DNA of 64,000 nt from DASTFY01 sp963829955. Its GTDB lineage: Bacteria; Actinomycetota; Acidimicrobiia; Acidimicrobiales; Ilumatobacteraceae. Numbering within the stretch: position 1 is the stretch's first letter; each line of letters opens with the position of its first letter. The DNA lies in the NCBI GenBank assembly GCA_963829955.1, contig CAWHKS010000013.1, positions 135,128-199,127 of the forward strand. Direction: 5' to 3'. Both the position numbers and the translations under genes were made by a program. Shown piece by piece: positions 40,611 through 48,328 of this stretch. The notes beneath the pieces are model-generated. The model ran no database searches and was not told where the DNA came from. It saw only the letters and a program-made list of their open reading frames with translations.

Positions 40611-42320
40611 TCAGTGGAGGGCGAGGGGCTCGTTGCTGACAGCGGTGATGCCGACGGCGCCGGCGGCCTGCTTGGCGTGGTAGCTCGAGCGGGTGAGGGG
40701 GCTGGCTTCGACGTGGCCGATCCCGAGGGCTTCTCCGGCCGCCTTCAGCGCCGTGAACTCCTCGGGCCGCACCCAGCGGGCGACGGGCAGGTGGTTGGTC
40801 GTCGGGCGCAGGTACTGACCGAGCGTGACGATGTCGACCCCGACGCCGGACAGGTCCACGAGCGCGCCGAGCACCTCGTCTTCGGTCTCGCCCATGCCGA
40901 GGATCAGGCCCGACTTGGTGGTCAGGCCGGCCGCTTTGGCCCGGGCCAGCACGCCGAGGCTGCGGGCATATCCGGCCGACGGACGCACCGCGCGCTGGAG
41001 GCGGGCCACGGTCTCGACGTTGTGGTTCAGCACGTCCGGGCGCACATCAAACAGGACATCGAGCGACGACGCGTCGCCCTTGGCGTCGCTGATGAGCGTC
41101 TCCACGACGGCCTGCGGCCGGCGGCGGCGGATGGCGAGCACCGTCTCCGCCACGAGACCGAGGCCGCCGTCAGCCAGATCGTCCCGGGCCACCATCGTCA
41201 GCACCGCGTGGTCCAGCGCGAGGCTGTCCACGGCCTCGGCCACCCGCTCCGGTTCGGTCTCGTCCACCACGCCGGGCTTCCGGGTGTCCACGAGGCAGAA
41301 GCCGCAGGCGCGCGTGCAACGCTCGCCCAGGACCATGAAGGTCGCCGTTCCGTCGGCCCAGCAGTCGGACAGGTTGGGACAGCCCGCCTCCTCGCACACC
41401 GTGACGAGGCCCAGCTCCCGCACCGAGCGCTTCAGCGCCAGCACCTCCGGCCCGTGGTGCACCTTGGGCCGCAGCCACTCCGGCTTGCGGGTGGCGATCT
41501 GCAGTCCGCCTACGACGCCCGCCTGCTCCAACCGGCCCTGCAGGTGCTGCGACGCATCGCGCACCACCGTGCCGGCTCCCTCACCCCGCGAGAACGCCGA
41601 CAGGTCGCTCGGGCGGTGCCGCCAGGCGACGTCCTGCCGCTCGAGCACGCCGCCGCCCCAGGCGGTGGCCGCTCGGGCGGAGACGGCGTCGATCACCTCC
41701 CGCATCGTGACGCGAAGGCCTTCGGCCTCCAGCGAGGTCACCGCCTTGCCCACGATGCCGCACGGGATGATGTGGCCGAACATCGAGAGGTCCGTCGTGA
41801 CGTTGAGGGCGAAACCGTGCATGGTGCGACCTCGGCTCAGCCGGACCCCGACGGCCGCCACCTTGCGCGGACGGTCACTGTCGGGGTCCAGCCACACGCC
41901 CGGGAAGGCGCGCAGGCGGCCGGCGCGGGGCAGGCCGAGATCGCTGAGAGCGTCGATGAGCACCTGCTCGACGGTCCGCACGTAGGCCACCGTGTCGGCC
42001 AGGCCACCGCCGGACCCGCGCTTGGACGGCAGGCTCAGCACGGGGTAGCCGACGAGCTGACCGGGCCCGTGGTAGGTGACGTCACCGCCCCGATCGGTAC
42101 GGACGAGCTCGGCGCCGACATCGGCGGGATCGGCCAGCACGTTCTCGGTCGACGCCCGCACCCCGAGCGTGTAGACGGGCGGGTGCTCGAGCAGCAGCAG
42201 GTGCTGCTCCCGACCGTGCTCGAACAGACCCCGCTGCAGCGCCAGCGCCTCGTCGTAGGGCACCCGCCCCAGCCAGCGGACGCGCAGCGGCGCGGCCAGG
42301 TCGACGCTGCGTGGCAGCAC
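40611..42320 (-). CDS. lipB-lipA: Fused octanoyltransferase (LipB) and lipoyl synthase (LipA)
   Basis: One uninterrupted 569-aa frame encodes both enzymes of lipoate biosynthesis. LipB (about 1-235) has RGGDVTYHGPGQLVGYPVL, Lys153 in PRKVAAVGVR and the acyl-enzyme Cys187 in HIIPCGIVGKAVTSL. After a linker, LipA (about 270-569) has the auxiliary-cluster cysteines 309/314/320 (CEEAGCPNLSDC), the radical-SAM CTRACGFC (335/339/342) and a C-terminal RSSYHA with the conserved serine. The protein moves octanoate from ACP to lipoyl domains and inserts two sulfurs. It starts at GTG 42320, five bases after the E2 gene, whose lipoyl domain is a likely substrate. LipB and LipA are normally separate. Confidence 0.92.
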   Translation of the reverse strand: MLPRSVDLAAPLRVRWLGRVPYDEALALQRGLFEHGREQHLLLLEHPPVYTLGVRASTENVLADPADVGAELVRTDRGGDVTYHGPGQLVGYPVLSLPSKRGSGGGLADTVAYVRTVEQVLIDALSDLGLPRAGRLRAFPGVWLDPDSDRPRKVAAVGVRLSRGRTMHGFALNVTTDLSMFGHIIPCGIVGKAVTSLEAEGLRVTMREVIDAVSARAATAWGGGVLERQDVAWRHRPSDLSAFSRGEGAGTVVRDASQHLQGRLEQAGVVGGLQIATRKPEWLRPKVHHGPEVLALKRSVRELGLVTVCEEAGCPNLSDCWADGTATFMVLGERCTRACGFCLVDTRKPGVVDETEPERVAEAVDSLALDHAVLTMVARDDLADGGLGLVAETVLAIRRRRPQAVVETLISDAKGDASSLDVLFDVRPDVLNHNVETVARLQRAVRPSAGYARSLGVLARAKAAGLTTKSGLILGMGETEDEVLGALVDLSGVGVDIVTLGQYLRPTTNHLPVARWVRPEEFTALKAAGEALGIGHVEASPLTRSSYHAKQAAGAVGITAVSNEPLALH

Positions 42321-42325
42321 GGTGG

Positions 42326-43948
42326 TCAGAGCTCGGCGCTCCAGTCGCGGGTCTCCAGGATGGTCTTGACCCCGTGCAGGAAGTTGGCGGCGTACGCGCC
42401 GTCGAAGGCGCGGTGGTCCCAGCTCATGGCCAGGTTCCCTACGGGGTGGATGGCGATGCCCTCGCCACCGTCGGCCAGGTCCACGACCACGGGCCGGCGC
42501 ACGATGGCATCCGTCGAGACGATGGCCACCTGCGGCTGGTTGATGATCGGCGCCGTGAGAACCGAGCCTGCGGAGCCGTTGTTGGAGACGGTGAAGGTGC
42601 CGCCCTGGATCTCGTCCGGGCTCAGCTTGCGGGACTTGGCCCGGCCGGCCAGATCGCTGATCTCGCGGGCGATGGCCCGCAGGCGCTTGGTCTCCGCGTC
42701 ACGAATGACCGGGACCAGCAGACCCTGGTAGTCGAGGTCGACGGCGATGCCGAGGTCGACGTACCGGTGGACGACCAGCTCCTTCTCCCCCACGCTGGCG
42801 TTGAGGTGCGGGAACTGCGCGAGGGCATCGACGATGGCCCGGCAGATGAACGGCAGGTAGGTGAGGCTGTAGCCCTCGCTCGCCTTCCACTCGCCCTTCA
42901 CAGATGACCGGGTGCGGTCGACGTTGGCGAAGTCGATCTCGACCACGCTGAAGGCGTGGGGGGTGACGGCTTTCGACATGATCATGTGGTCGCCGGTCAG
43001 CTTGCGGATCTTCGACAGGCGGACCGACTGGTCACGCTCACCCGCCGCGGCGGCAGGAGCAGCGGCCGCGGGCGCGGCTGGCGCCGCGGGCTTGGCGGCA
43101 GGAGCGGCGGCCGGAGCTTCAGCGGGCGCGGCCGGAGCCGGCGCGGCTTGGGCGGCCGGAGCAGGTGCGGCCGCCGCAGCAGGTGCAGCCGGAGCGGCCT
43201 GGGCAGGTGCGGCCGGCGCGCCGCCGCCACGCTCGATGTGGGCGAGCACGTCCTCGCGGGTGATGCGGCCTCCGGTGCCCGTGCCGGTGATGGCACCCGG
43301 ATCGACGCCGTACTCGTTGACAAGGCGGCGGACCACGGGCGAGAGCAGGCGGTTGTCGGACGCACCGTCTGTGGCCTGGGGGACCGGCGGCATCGGCTCG
43401 GGTCCCGGCACGGGACCAGGGGCGGGTGGTGCCGGCGGCTCGGGCACCGGCCCGGGCGGCGCGGGGGCAGGGCCAGGCTCGGGCGCGGGGACCGGCTGCG
43501 GGGCCGGGATCGGCTCGGGTTGGGGAACCGGCTCCGGAGCGGGAGCCGGCGGCTCGGGCTGAGGAGCGGGCGCTGGTTGCGGGGCGGGCTGGGGTTCCGG
43601 CGACGGGACGGAGGCCTGTTCGGCCGGCGCCTCGGCGGTTGCTTCCGCCGGCGCCGGAGCCTCGGCGGTGGCCGGCGCGGCCTGAGCGGCACTGTCAGCG
43701 CCGGCGTCCGCGGCACCATCGCCCACGACGGCGATCACCGAGCCGACGGAGACGGTGGCCCCCTCGTCGACGCGGATCTCGAGCACGGTGCCGGCGATGG
43801 GCGACGGCACCTCGGTGTCGACCTTGTCCGTCGACACTTCGAACAGCGGCTCGTCGAGCGCGACGGCGTCGCCCACGGCCTTGAACCACTTGGTGATGGT
43901 CCCCTCGGTGACCGTCTCACCGAGTTGGGGCAGGGTCACATCGGCCAT
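42326..43948 (-). CDS. sucB: Dihydrolipoamide acyltransferase (E2) of a 2-oxo acid dehydrogenase
   Basis: The 540-aa E2 has one N-terminal lipoyl domain (about 1-78; lipoyl-Lys in VSTDKVDTEV). A long Ala/Pro-rich flexible linker follows, then a peripheral subunit-binding domain (about 198-235: LLSPVVRRLVNEYGVDPGAI) and a catalytic domain with the active site DHRAFDGAYAA near the C-terminus. It transfers succinyl or acetyl groups to CoA. Actinobacterial homologues are called SucB or DlaT, and the type of E1 partner is not in the window. The start overlaps the lpdA stop by one base (TGATG). The lipoylating enzymes are next in the operon. Confidence 0.9.
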   Translation of the reverse strand: MADVTLPQLGETVTEGTITKWFKAVGDAVALDEPLFEVSTDKVDTEVPSPIAGTVLEIRVDEGATVSVGSVIAVVGDGAADAGADSAAQAAPATAEAPAPAEATAEAPAEQASVPSPEPQPAPQPAPAPQPEPPAPAPEPVPQPEPIPAPQPVPAPEPGPAPAPPGPVPEPPAPPAPGPVPGPEPMPPVPQATDGASDNRLLSPVVRRLVNEYGVDPGAITGTGTGGRITREDVLAHIERGGGAPAAPAQAAPAAPAAAAAPAPAAQAAPAPAAPAEAPAAAPAAKPAAPAAPAAAAPAAAAGERDQSVRLSKIRKLTGDHMIMSKAVTPHAFSVVEIDFANVDRTRSSVKGEWKASEGYSLTYLPFICRAIVDALAQFPHLNASVGEKELVVHRYVDLGIAVDLDYQGLLVPVIRDAETKRLRAIAREISDLAGRAKSRKLSPDEIQGGTFTVSNNGSAGSVLTAPIINQPQVAIVSTDAIVRRPVVVDLADGGEGIAIHPVGNLAMSWDHRAFDGAYAANFLHGVKTILETRDWSAEL

Positions 43949-45357
43949 CAGACGTTCAGGCTCCTTCCGGTCAGCGACAGCACGGTCTCGCCGAACAGCT
44001 CAGACAGGCTGGGATGGGGCTGCACGTACTCCGCCACCTCGGCCACGGTGGCCTCCCAATTGACGGCCAGGTAGCCCTGACCGAGTTGCTCGGTGACCCA
44101 CGGACCCACCATGTGGACGCCCAGCACCTGGCCGGCCTTGCCGTCGGGCTGCTTCTTGGCGATCACCTTCACCAGCCCCTCGGTCTCGCCGATGATCTTG
44201 GCCCGGCTGTTGGCCCGGAACTGGTGCTTGCCCACCACGACATCGAGGCCCGCCGCCGCCGCGGACTCCTCGGAGTGACCGGACCAGGCCACCTCCGGGA
44301 AGCAGTAGATGGCCCATGGAACCCGGTCGTACATGACAGGCACCGGGTTCTCGCCGAGCATGTCCTTCACCGCCACGATGGCCTCGGCGTAGGCGACGTG
44401 GGCGAGTTGGGGGCTGTCGATCAGGTCCCCGAACGCGTACACACCTGGCTCGGCGGTCCGGCAGTACTCGTCGACGACGACGAACCCGCGCTGGTCGACG
44501 GCGACGGCCGTGCCGGCCAGGCCGAGCTCGTCGGCATAGGGCCGGCGCCCGACGGACACCACGACGACGTCGACCTCGAGGTTCTCGCCCTCGCCGAAAT
44601 GGACGGTGGTCCCGCCTTCGTCGTTCGGCGTGTGGCCGTCGACCATCACCCCGGTCTTGATCTCGATCCCCCGCTTCTTGAACGCCCGCACCACCACGTT
44701 GGCGACGTCGTTGTCGAGCCCGGGCAGGATCTTGGGCAGACCTTCCAGGATCGTCACCTTCGACCCGAGGTCGGAGAACGCAGAGGCGAACTCGCAGCCG
44801 ATGGCCCCGCCGCCGATGACAGCCATGCGGGCCGGGATGCGGTCCAGCATCAGCACCTCGTCCGAGGTCATGATCGGCCCGCCCACCTCGAAGTTGGGGA
44901 TGAGCCGGGGTGCGGAGCCGGAAGCGAGGACGACGTGGCGGGCCTGCAGCGATGTGCTCGACCCGTCAGCGCCTTTCACGGAGACCGTGCGCTCCGGCCC
45001 GAGCGATCCCGTCCCCTCGTAGCTGGTGACCTTGCGGCTGCGGAGCAGACCGGAGAGGCCCTTCCACACCCCTTCGACGATCGACTGCTTGCGAGCCTGG
45101 CTCACGGCGAAGTCGACCGGCGGAGAACCTGCGTCGATGCCGAAGTCCTTGGCGTGGGCGACGTGGCGGTTGACGGCAGCCGTCTCCAGGAATGCCTTGG
45201 CCGGGATGCACCCGCGGTGCAAGCACGTACCGCCCACCTTCCCCTTCTCGACGAGCGCCACCGACAATCCCGCGGACGCCCCGTACAACGCGGCGGCGTA
45301 GCCACCGGGGCCTCCGCCGATGATCACGAGATCCAGCTGCTCGGCCGTGGGAATCAC
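43948..45357 (-). CDS. lpdA: Dihydrolipoyl dehydrogenase (E3)
   Basis: The 469-aa flavoprotein has the FAD-binding IIGGGPGGYAAALYGASAG, the redox-active disulfide GGTCLHRGCIPAKAF, the NAD-binding VIGGGAIGCEFASAF, the second FAD segment GVYAFGDLIDSP, and the C-terminal His-Glu pair in HPSLSE. It reoxidises dihydrolipoyl groups of E2 using NAD+. The GTG at 45357 gives the standard short N-terminus; an in-frame ATG at 45411 would add 18 residues without a better ribosome site. It heads the lpdA-sucB-lipB/lipA operon. Confidence 0.92.
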   Translation of the reverse strand: MIPTAEQLDLVIIGGGPGGYAAALYGASAGLSVALVEKGKVGGTCLHRGCIPAKAFLETAAVNRHVAHAKDFGIDAGSPPVDFAVSQARKQSIVEGVWKGLSGLLRSRKVTSYEGTGSLGPERTVSVKGADGSSTSLQARHVVLASGSAPRLIPNFEVGGPIMTSDEVLMLDRIPARMAVIGGGAIGCEFASAFSDLGSKVTILEGLPKILPGLDNDVANVVVRAFKKRGIEIKTGVMVDGHTPNDEGGTTVHFGEGENLEVDVVVVSVGRRPYADELGLAGTAVAVDQRGFVVVDEYCRTAEPGVYAFGDLIDSPQLAHVAYAEAIVAVKDMLGENPVPVMYDRVPWAIYCFPEVAWSGHSEESAAAAGLDVVVGKHQFRANSRAKIIGETEGLVKVIAKKQPDGKAGQVLGVHMVGPWVTEQLGQGYLAVNWEATVAEVAEYVQPHPSLSELFGETVLSLTGRSLNV

Positions 45358-45429
45358 CTCGTTCGCTGTGGTGTGGATGGACCGGCGGTCAGGGTAGCGC
45401 CGCCGCGCCATGGCCCGTTCGGGCCGAGA

Positions 45430-45882
45430 TCAGAGATCCAGGCGCCACTGCGCCTGCTCACCATCCCGGCTGAAGGCAAGGGTGGCCGTACCGTCGCCGC
45501 CCTCGAAGGCCACCTCGCACGTCGTCGGCTCAGCGCCGACGGTGACAGGGGACGGGCAGCCCGGCTCACCCTGCGAGAGGAGCACCTGGCGCAGCTGGCC
45601 GCCGACCAGCAGCGTGAAGCTGGAGACCGGCACGGTCGTCGTTTCGTCGGTCCCGCTCCCCTCGGCGAGGCTCATCCGCACCGCGGCGCGGATGACGGCA
45701 TCGTCGAAGGAGCTGTCCTCCACCACCACGGTGATGCTTCCGACCGTCGCCGCCTCACCCTCGGCCAGCACCTCGACCGTGCGGTCGTCCGCGTCCGAGA
45801 TCCGGAAGAGCTGGATGCCCCCTGCGACCAGGATGGCCAGCCCGCACAGGAGGGCGACGACGATCAGCTTGCGGGTGCTCAC
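45430..45882 (-). CDS. Membrane-anchored protein of unknown function
   Basis: The 150-aa protein (GTG 45882) has one N-terminal membrane segment, LIVVALLCGLAILVAGGIQLF, and an extracytoplasmic domain of about 115 residues. The domain has two cysteines (EPGCPSP, TTCEVA) and a beta-strand rich pattern. No motif was recognised. An ATG at 45927 would add 15 residues and place the start 18 bp from the divergent thioredoxin-like gene. Confidence 0.6.
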   Translation of the reverse strand: MSTRKLIVVALLCGLAILVAGGIQLFRISDADDRTVEVLAEGEAATVGSITVVVEDSSFDDAVIRAAVRMSLAEGSGTDETTTVPVSSFTLLVGGQLRQVLLSQGEPGCPSPVTVGAEPTTCEVAFEGGDGTATLAFSRDGEQAQWRLDL

Positions 45883-45932
45883 GGCTTGGCGAGGATACGG
45901 AATGGCGCCCGGCGCCGCCGACCCCATGCCCG

Positions 45933-45938
45933 TAGAGT
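45933..45938 (+). promoter_or_regulatory. Candidate -10 box (TAGAGT) of the TGA-containing thioredoxin gene
   Basis: TAGAGT is followed by six bases and the GTG start at 45945, consistent with leaderless transcription. No ribosome site precedes the GTG. Confidence 0.4.
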
Positions 45939-45944
45939 CCGAAC

Positions 45945-46463
45945 GTGGCCCGTCGTCTCGCTGCCGTGCTGGCGGTGGCCGTCATCGCCGGCTGCGGCGG
46001 CGCCGCGGCGGACAGGGGATCGTCGACGGACGCCTCGATCGGAGCAGAGGGCGCCGGGCGCGAGGTGCTGCGGTTCAGCGCGCCCATCGTCGGTGGCGGG
46101 GAGCTCGACGGATCGACCCTGGCCGGCCGGCCCGCCGCCTTCTGGTTCTGGGCTCCCACTTGAAGCACGTGCAACCGTGAAGCCCCCTCGGTCGAGGAGG
46201 TCAAGACCGACCACGAGGGGGACGTCGAGCTCATCGGCGTGTCGTGGTACGGCAGCGACGCGTCCATGCAGGACTTCGAGGACCGGCACGGCCTCACCTT
46301 CCCGTCGCTGCGCGACGACGACGGTTCCTTGTTCGCCCACTTCGGCGTCGTCAGCCAGCCGGCGTGGGTGTTCGTGTCGGCGGACGGCACCACGGACCTG
46401 GTGCTCGGCGCCATGCCCGAGGACGAGCTGGCGGAACGGCTGGAGGCCCTGGCGGCGACGTGA
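45945..46463 (+). CDS. Candidate selenoprotein: DsbE/TlpA-like thioredoxin lipoprotein with in-frame TGA (U73)
   Basis: One continuous frame of 173 codons contains a TGA at codon 73 (46161-46163). Upstream is a lipoprotein signal (VAVIAGC, Cys17), then RPAAFWFWAPT. Directly downstream are STCNREAPSVEEVKT, GVSWYGSDASMQDF, and the cis-Pro segment SQPAWVFVSADGTT. Mycobacterial MPT53/DsbE-type lipoproteins have the equivalent FWxPWCPxCNxEAP, so the TGA occupies the first cysteine of CxxC (U-S-T-C, Cys76 retained). A stem-loop with a GG-containing loop starts 18 nt after the TGA. Both halves show normal codon use and uninterrupted homology, so selenocysteine insertion is favoured over a pseudogene. 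Sel machinery is not in this window. It likely acts in extracytoplasmic disulfide exchange. Confidence 0.8.
46182..46201 (+). promoter_or_regulatory. Putative bacterial SECIS-like stem-loop
   Basis: Directly within the coding sequence, CCTC-GGTC-GAGG forms the upper stem with a four-base loop GGUC. After one C-A mismatch it continues with CC/GG and a G-U pair. The loop G lies 26 nt after the TGA. Bacterial SECIS elements are stem-loops just after the UGA with a conserved G early in the loop, about 16-37 nt from it, so this fits. No folding program was run. Confidence 0.55.
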
Positions 46464-46490
46464 CGCGGCCGCCTGGCAGAATCGTCGTCG

Positions 46491-46847
46491 ATGGGATTCC
46501 GCGACATCGGCAAGCGACTCAAGGCCTCGGTGGAGGAGCTGGACAACGCCAGGCTCCAGGGACGGTTCGTCGGCAAGGAGCTGACGCCGATCGACGAGCT
46601 CCCGCTGCGCACTCCCATCCGGGTCGGGGGCGAGGTCACCCGGATGCGCATCACGCCCCGCTCGGGCACACCTGCCCTCGAGGTGGTCGTGTGTGACGGC
46701 ACGGGCGACCTCGTGGTCGTGTTCACCGGTCGGCGCACCGTCGGCGGCATGGGGAACGGGCGCGGCGTGCTCTTCGAGGGCGTCGCCCACCAGGAGCGGG
46801 GCCGGCCGGTGCTGCTCAACCCGGCTTACACGCTGCTGCCCGCGTAG
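46491..46847 (+). CDS. OB-fold nucleic acid-binding domain protein (Rv2694c-like)
   Basis: The 118-aa protein has the five-strand OB-fold pattern: TPIRVGGEVTRMRITPRSGTPALEVVVCDGTGDLVVVFTGRRTVGGMGNGRGVLFEG, similar to the anticodon-binding/RecG-type fold. A helical N-terminus precedes it. It is the family of small OB-fold proteins found next to the ceo/TrkA genes in mycobacteria; here it is convergent with the TrkA pair, as in that locus. The nucleic acid target and function are unknown. It begins 27 bp after the thioredoxin-like gene and may be cotranscribed with it. Confidence 0.75.
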   Translation: MGFRDIGKRLKASVEELDNARLQGRFVGKELTPIDELPLRTPIRVGGEVTRMRITPRSGTPALEVVVCDGTGDLVVVFTGRRTVGGMGNGRGVLFEGVAHQERGRPVLLNPAYTLLPA

Positions 46848-46868
46848 GTCACCTCATGCGACCGGGCC

Positions 46869-47540
46869 TCAGGCCCCGGTGAGGATGGCCGTGACCTCGT
46901 CCTCGGACTCGGCGGTGACGAGGACGATGACCTCGTCGCCGGCGCGGATCATGGTGTCGCCCCGGGGCACCACCACACGCTCCTGACGCACGATGGCGAC
47001 GACCGTGGCGTCACGCGGGAGGCCGAGCTCGACGATCTCCTTGTCCGCGGCCGGCGAGCCCTCGGCCAGCGTCACCTCGGCCAGCCGAGCCTTGCCCCCC
47101 TCGAACGACAGCAACCGCACGAACGAACCGACCGAGACCGCCTCCTGCACGAGGGCGGTGATGAGGTGGGGGGTGGAGACGGCGACATCGACGCCCCACA
47201 GCTGGTTGAACATCCACTCGTTCTTCGGGTTGTTGACGCGCGCAACGACCCGCGGGACGCCGAACTCCTGCTTGGCGAGGAGCGAGATCACGAGGTTGTC
47301 CTCGTCGTCGCCGGTCACGGCGGCGACCACGTCCGCCTTGTCGACCTGTGCCTCGCTCAGCCGGGTCGCCTCACAGGCATCGGCCTGCAACCACGGCACC
47401 CCGGCCGGTTCGCCCGACCGCTCGGCGGCGCGGACGACCGCAGGATCGTTGTCGATGATCAGGACGTCGTGCTTGGCCTCGCTGAGCTGCTGCCCGATGA
47501 AGCGGCCGACCGAGCCACCTCCGGCGATGACGACCCGCAT
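46869..47540 (-). CDS. trkA: TrkA family potassium uptake regulator (second of two)
   Basis: The 223-aa RCK protein has an N-terminal Rossmann NAD-binding domain (MRVVIAGGGSVGRFIGQQLS, then DVLIIDNDPAVVRAAE, VVAAVTGDDEDNLVISLLAKQEF) and a C-terminal TrkA-C domain (about 140-223: ARLAEVTLAEGSPAADKEIVELGLPRDATVVAIVRQERVVVPRG). RCK proteins gate K+ channels or transporters in response to nucleotides. The ATG overlaps the stop of the first trkA gene by one base (TGATG), so the two are coupled. Confidence 0.92.
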   Translation of the reverse strand: MRVVIAGGGSVGRFIGQQLSEAKHDVLIIDNDPAVVRAAERSGEPAGVPWLQADACEATRLSEAQVDKADVVAAVTGDDEDNLVISLLAKQEFGVPRVVARVNNPKNEWMFNQLWGVDVAVSTPHLITALVQEAVSVGSFVRLLSFEGGKARLAEVTLAEGSPAADKEIVELGLPRDATVVAIVRQERVVVPRGDTMIRAGDEVIVLVTAESEDEVTAILTGA

Positions 47541-48208
47541 CAGTGCGCTCTCTTGCCCGGGCCGGCCACCAGCGCGGCATCCACGTCGGCCAGAGCGTCG
47601 CTGGCCACCGCCAGGTACACCACGTCGCCGTCCTGCGCGACGAGGTCCGCGTTCGGCACCTGGGCCACCCCGAGACGGCCCAGCGCTGCCACCCGGACCC
47701 GCCCGGGCTGCTCGAGCTCGGACAACGGGAGGCCGGACCACGACCCGGCGATGGTCCGCTCGACCAGCGACACTCTCGCACTTGGGTCGATCCACTCGAT
47801 CGCCGCTTCGCTGGGCACGAGGCGACGCATCACCCGCTCCGTCGTCCACGCCACGGTGGCGACGGTGGCGATGCCGAGGCGCTGGTAGATGGCCGCCCGC
47901 CTGGGGTCGTAGATGCGGGCCACGACGTTCTCGATGCCGAACGTCTCCCGAGCAACGCGAGCGATGAGGATGTTCGAGTTGTCGCCGTTGGTGACCGCCG
48001 CCAGCGACGCCGCCTGCTCGATGCCGGCCTCCGTCAACCGGTCGCGGTCGAATCCGATGCCGTTGACGATCTGGCCGCTGAAGTCGGTCGGCAGGCGGGC
48101 GAAAGCCTCGGGCCGCTTGTCGATGACCGCCACGGTGTGACCACCCTCGGTCAGGCTGCGGGCGAGCGCCGAGCCCACTCGGCCGCAACCGACTATCACG
48201 ACGTGCAC
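47540..48208 (-). CDS. trkA: TrkA family potassium uptake regulator (first of two)
   Basis: The 222-aa RCK protein has MHVVIVGCGRVGSALARSLTEGGHTVAVID for the NAD-binding loop, then NILIARVARETFGIENVVARIYDPRRA and a TrkA-C domain (VSLVERTIAGSWSGLPLSELEQPGRVRVAALGRLG). It starts at GTG 48208 with a strong ribosome site (GGAGGAGG). A TAGGAT -10-like box is at 48245-48250 on the minus strand. The gene order trkA-trkA divergent to an APC permease matches the mycobacterial ceoB-ceoC/Rv2690c neighbourhood. No TrkH/KtrB channel is in the window. Confidence 0.92.
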   Translation of the reverse strand: MHVVIVGCGRVGSALARSLTEGGHTVAVIDKRPEAFARLPTDFSGQIVNGIGFDRDRLTEAGIEQAASLAAVTNGDNSNILIARVARETFGIENVVARIYDPRRAAIYQRLGIATVATVAWTTERVMRRLVPSEAAIEWIDPSARVSLVERTIAGSWSGLPLSELEQPGRVRVAALGRLGVAQVPNADLVAQDGDVVYLAVASDALADVDAALVAGPGKRAH

Positions 48209-48328
48209 TCGACGTCCTCCTCCGCGCTGGTCACGAGGGTCGGAATCCTATCCAGGGCGCCCGGACAGCCCCGCTGGCCTCCCGGCCGGACGGATCAGGT
48301 GACACAGCCTGTGCGAAAGTGCGCACCC

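Noticed and set aside
45945..46163. Short 72-aa lipoprotein ending at the TGA
   Set aside because: The downstream sequence in the same frame continues the thioredoxin fold without a break, so truncation there is unlikely to be the real product.
48209..48328. Possible c-di-AMP (ydaO/yuaA) riboswitch upstream of the KimA-like genes
   Set aside because: The 120-bp spacer lacks the conserved riboswitch core and has no matching long pairing elements.
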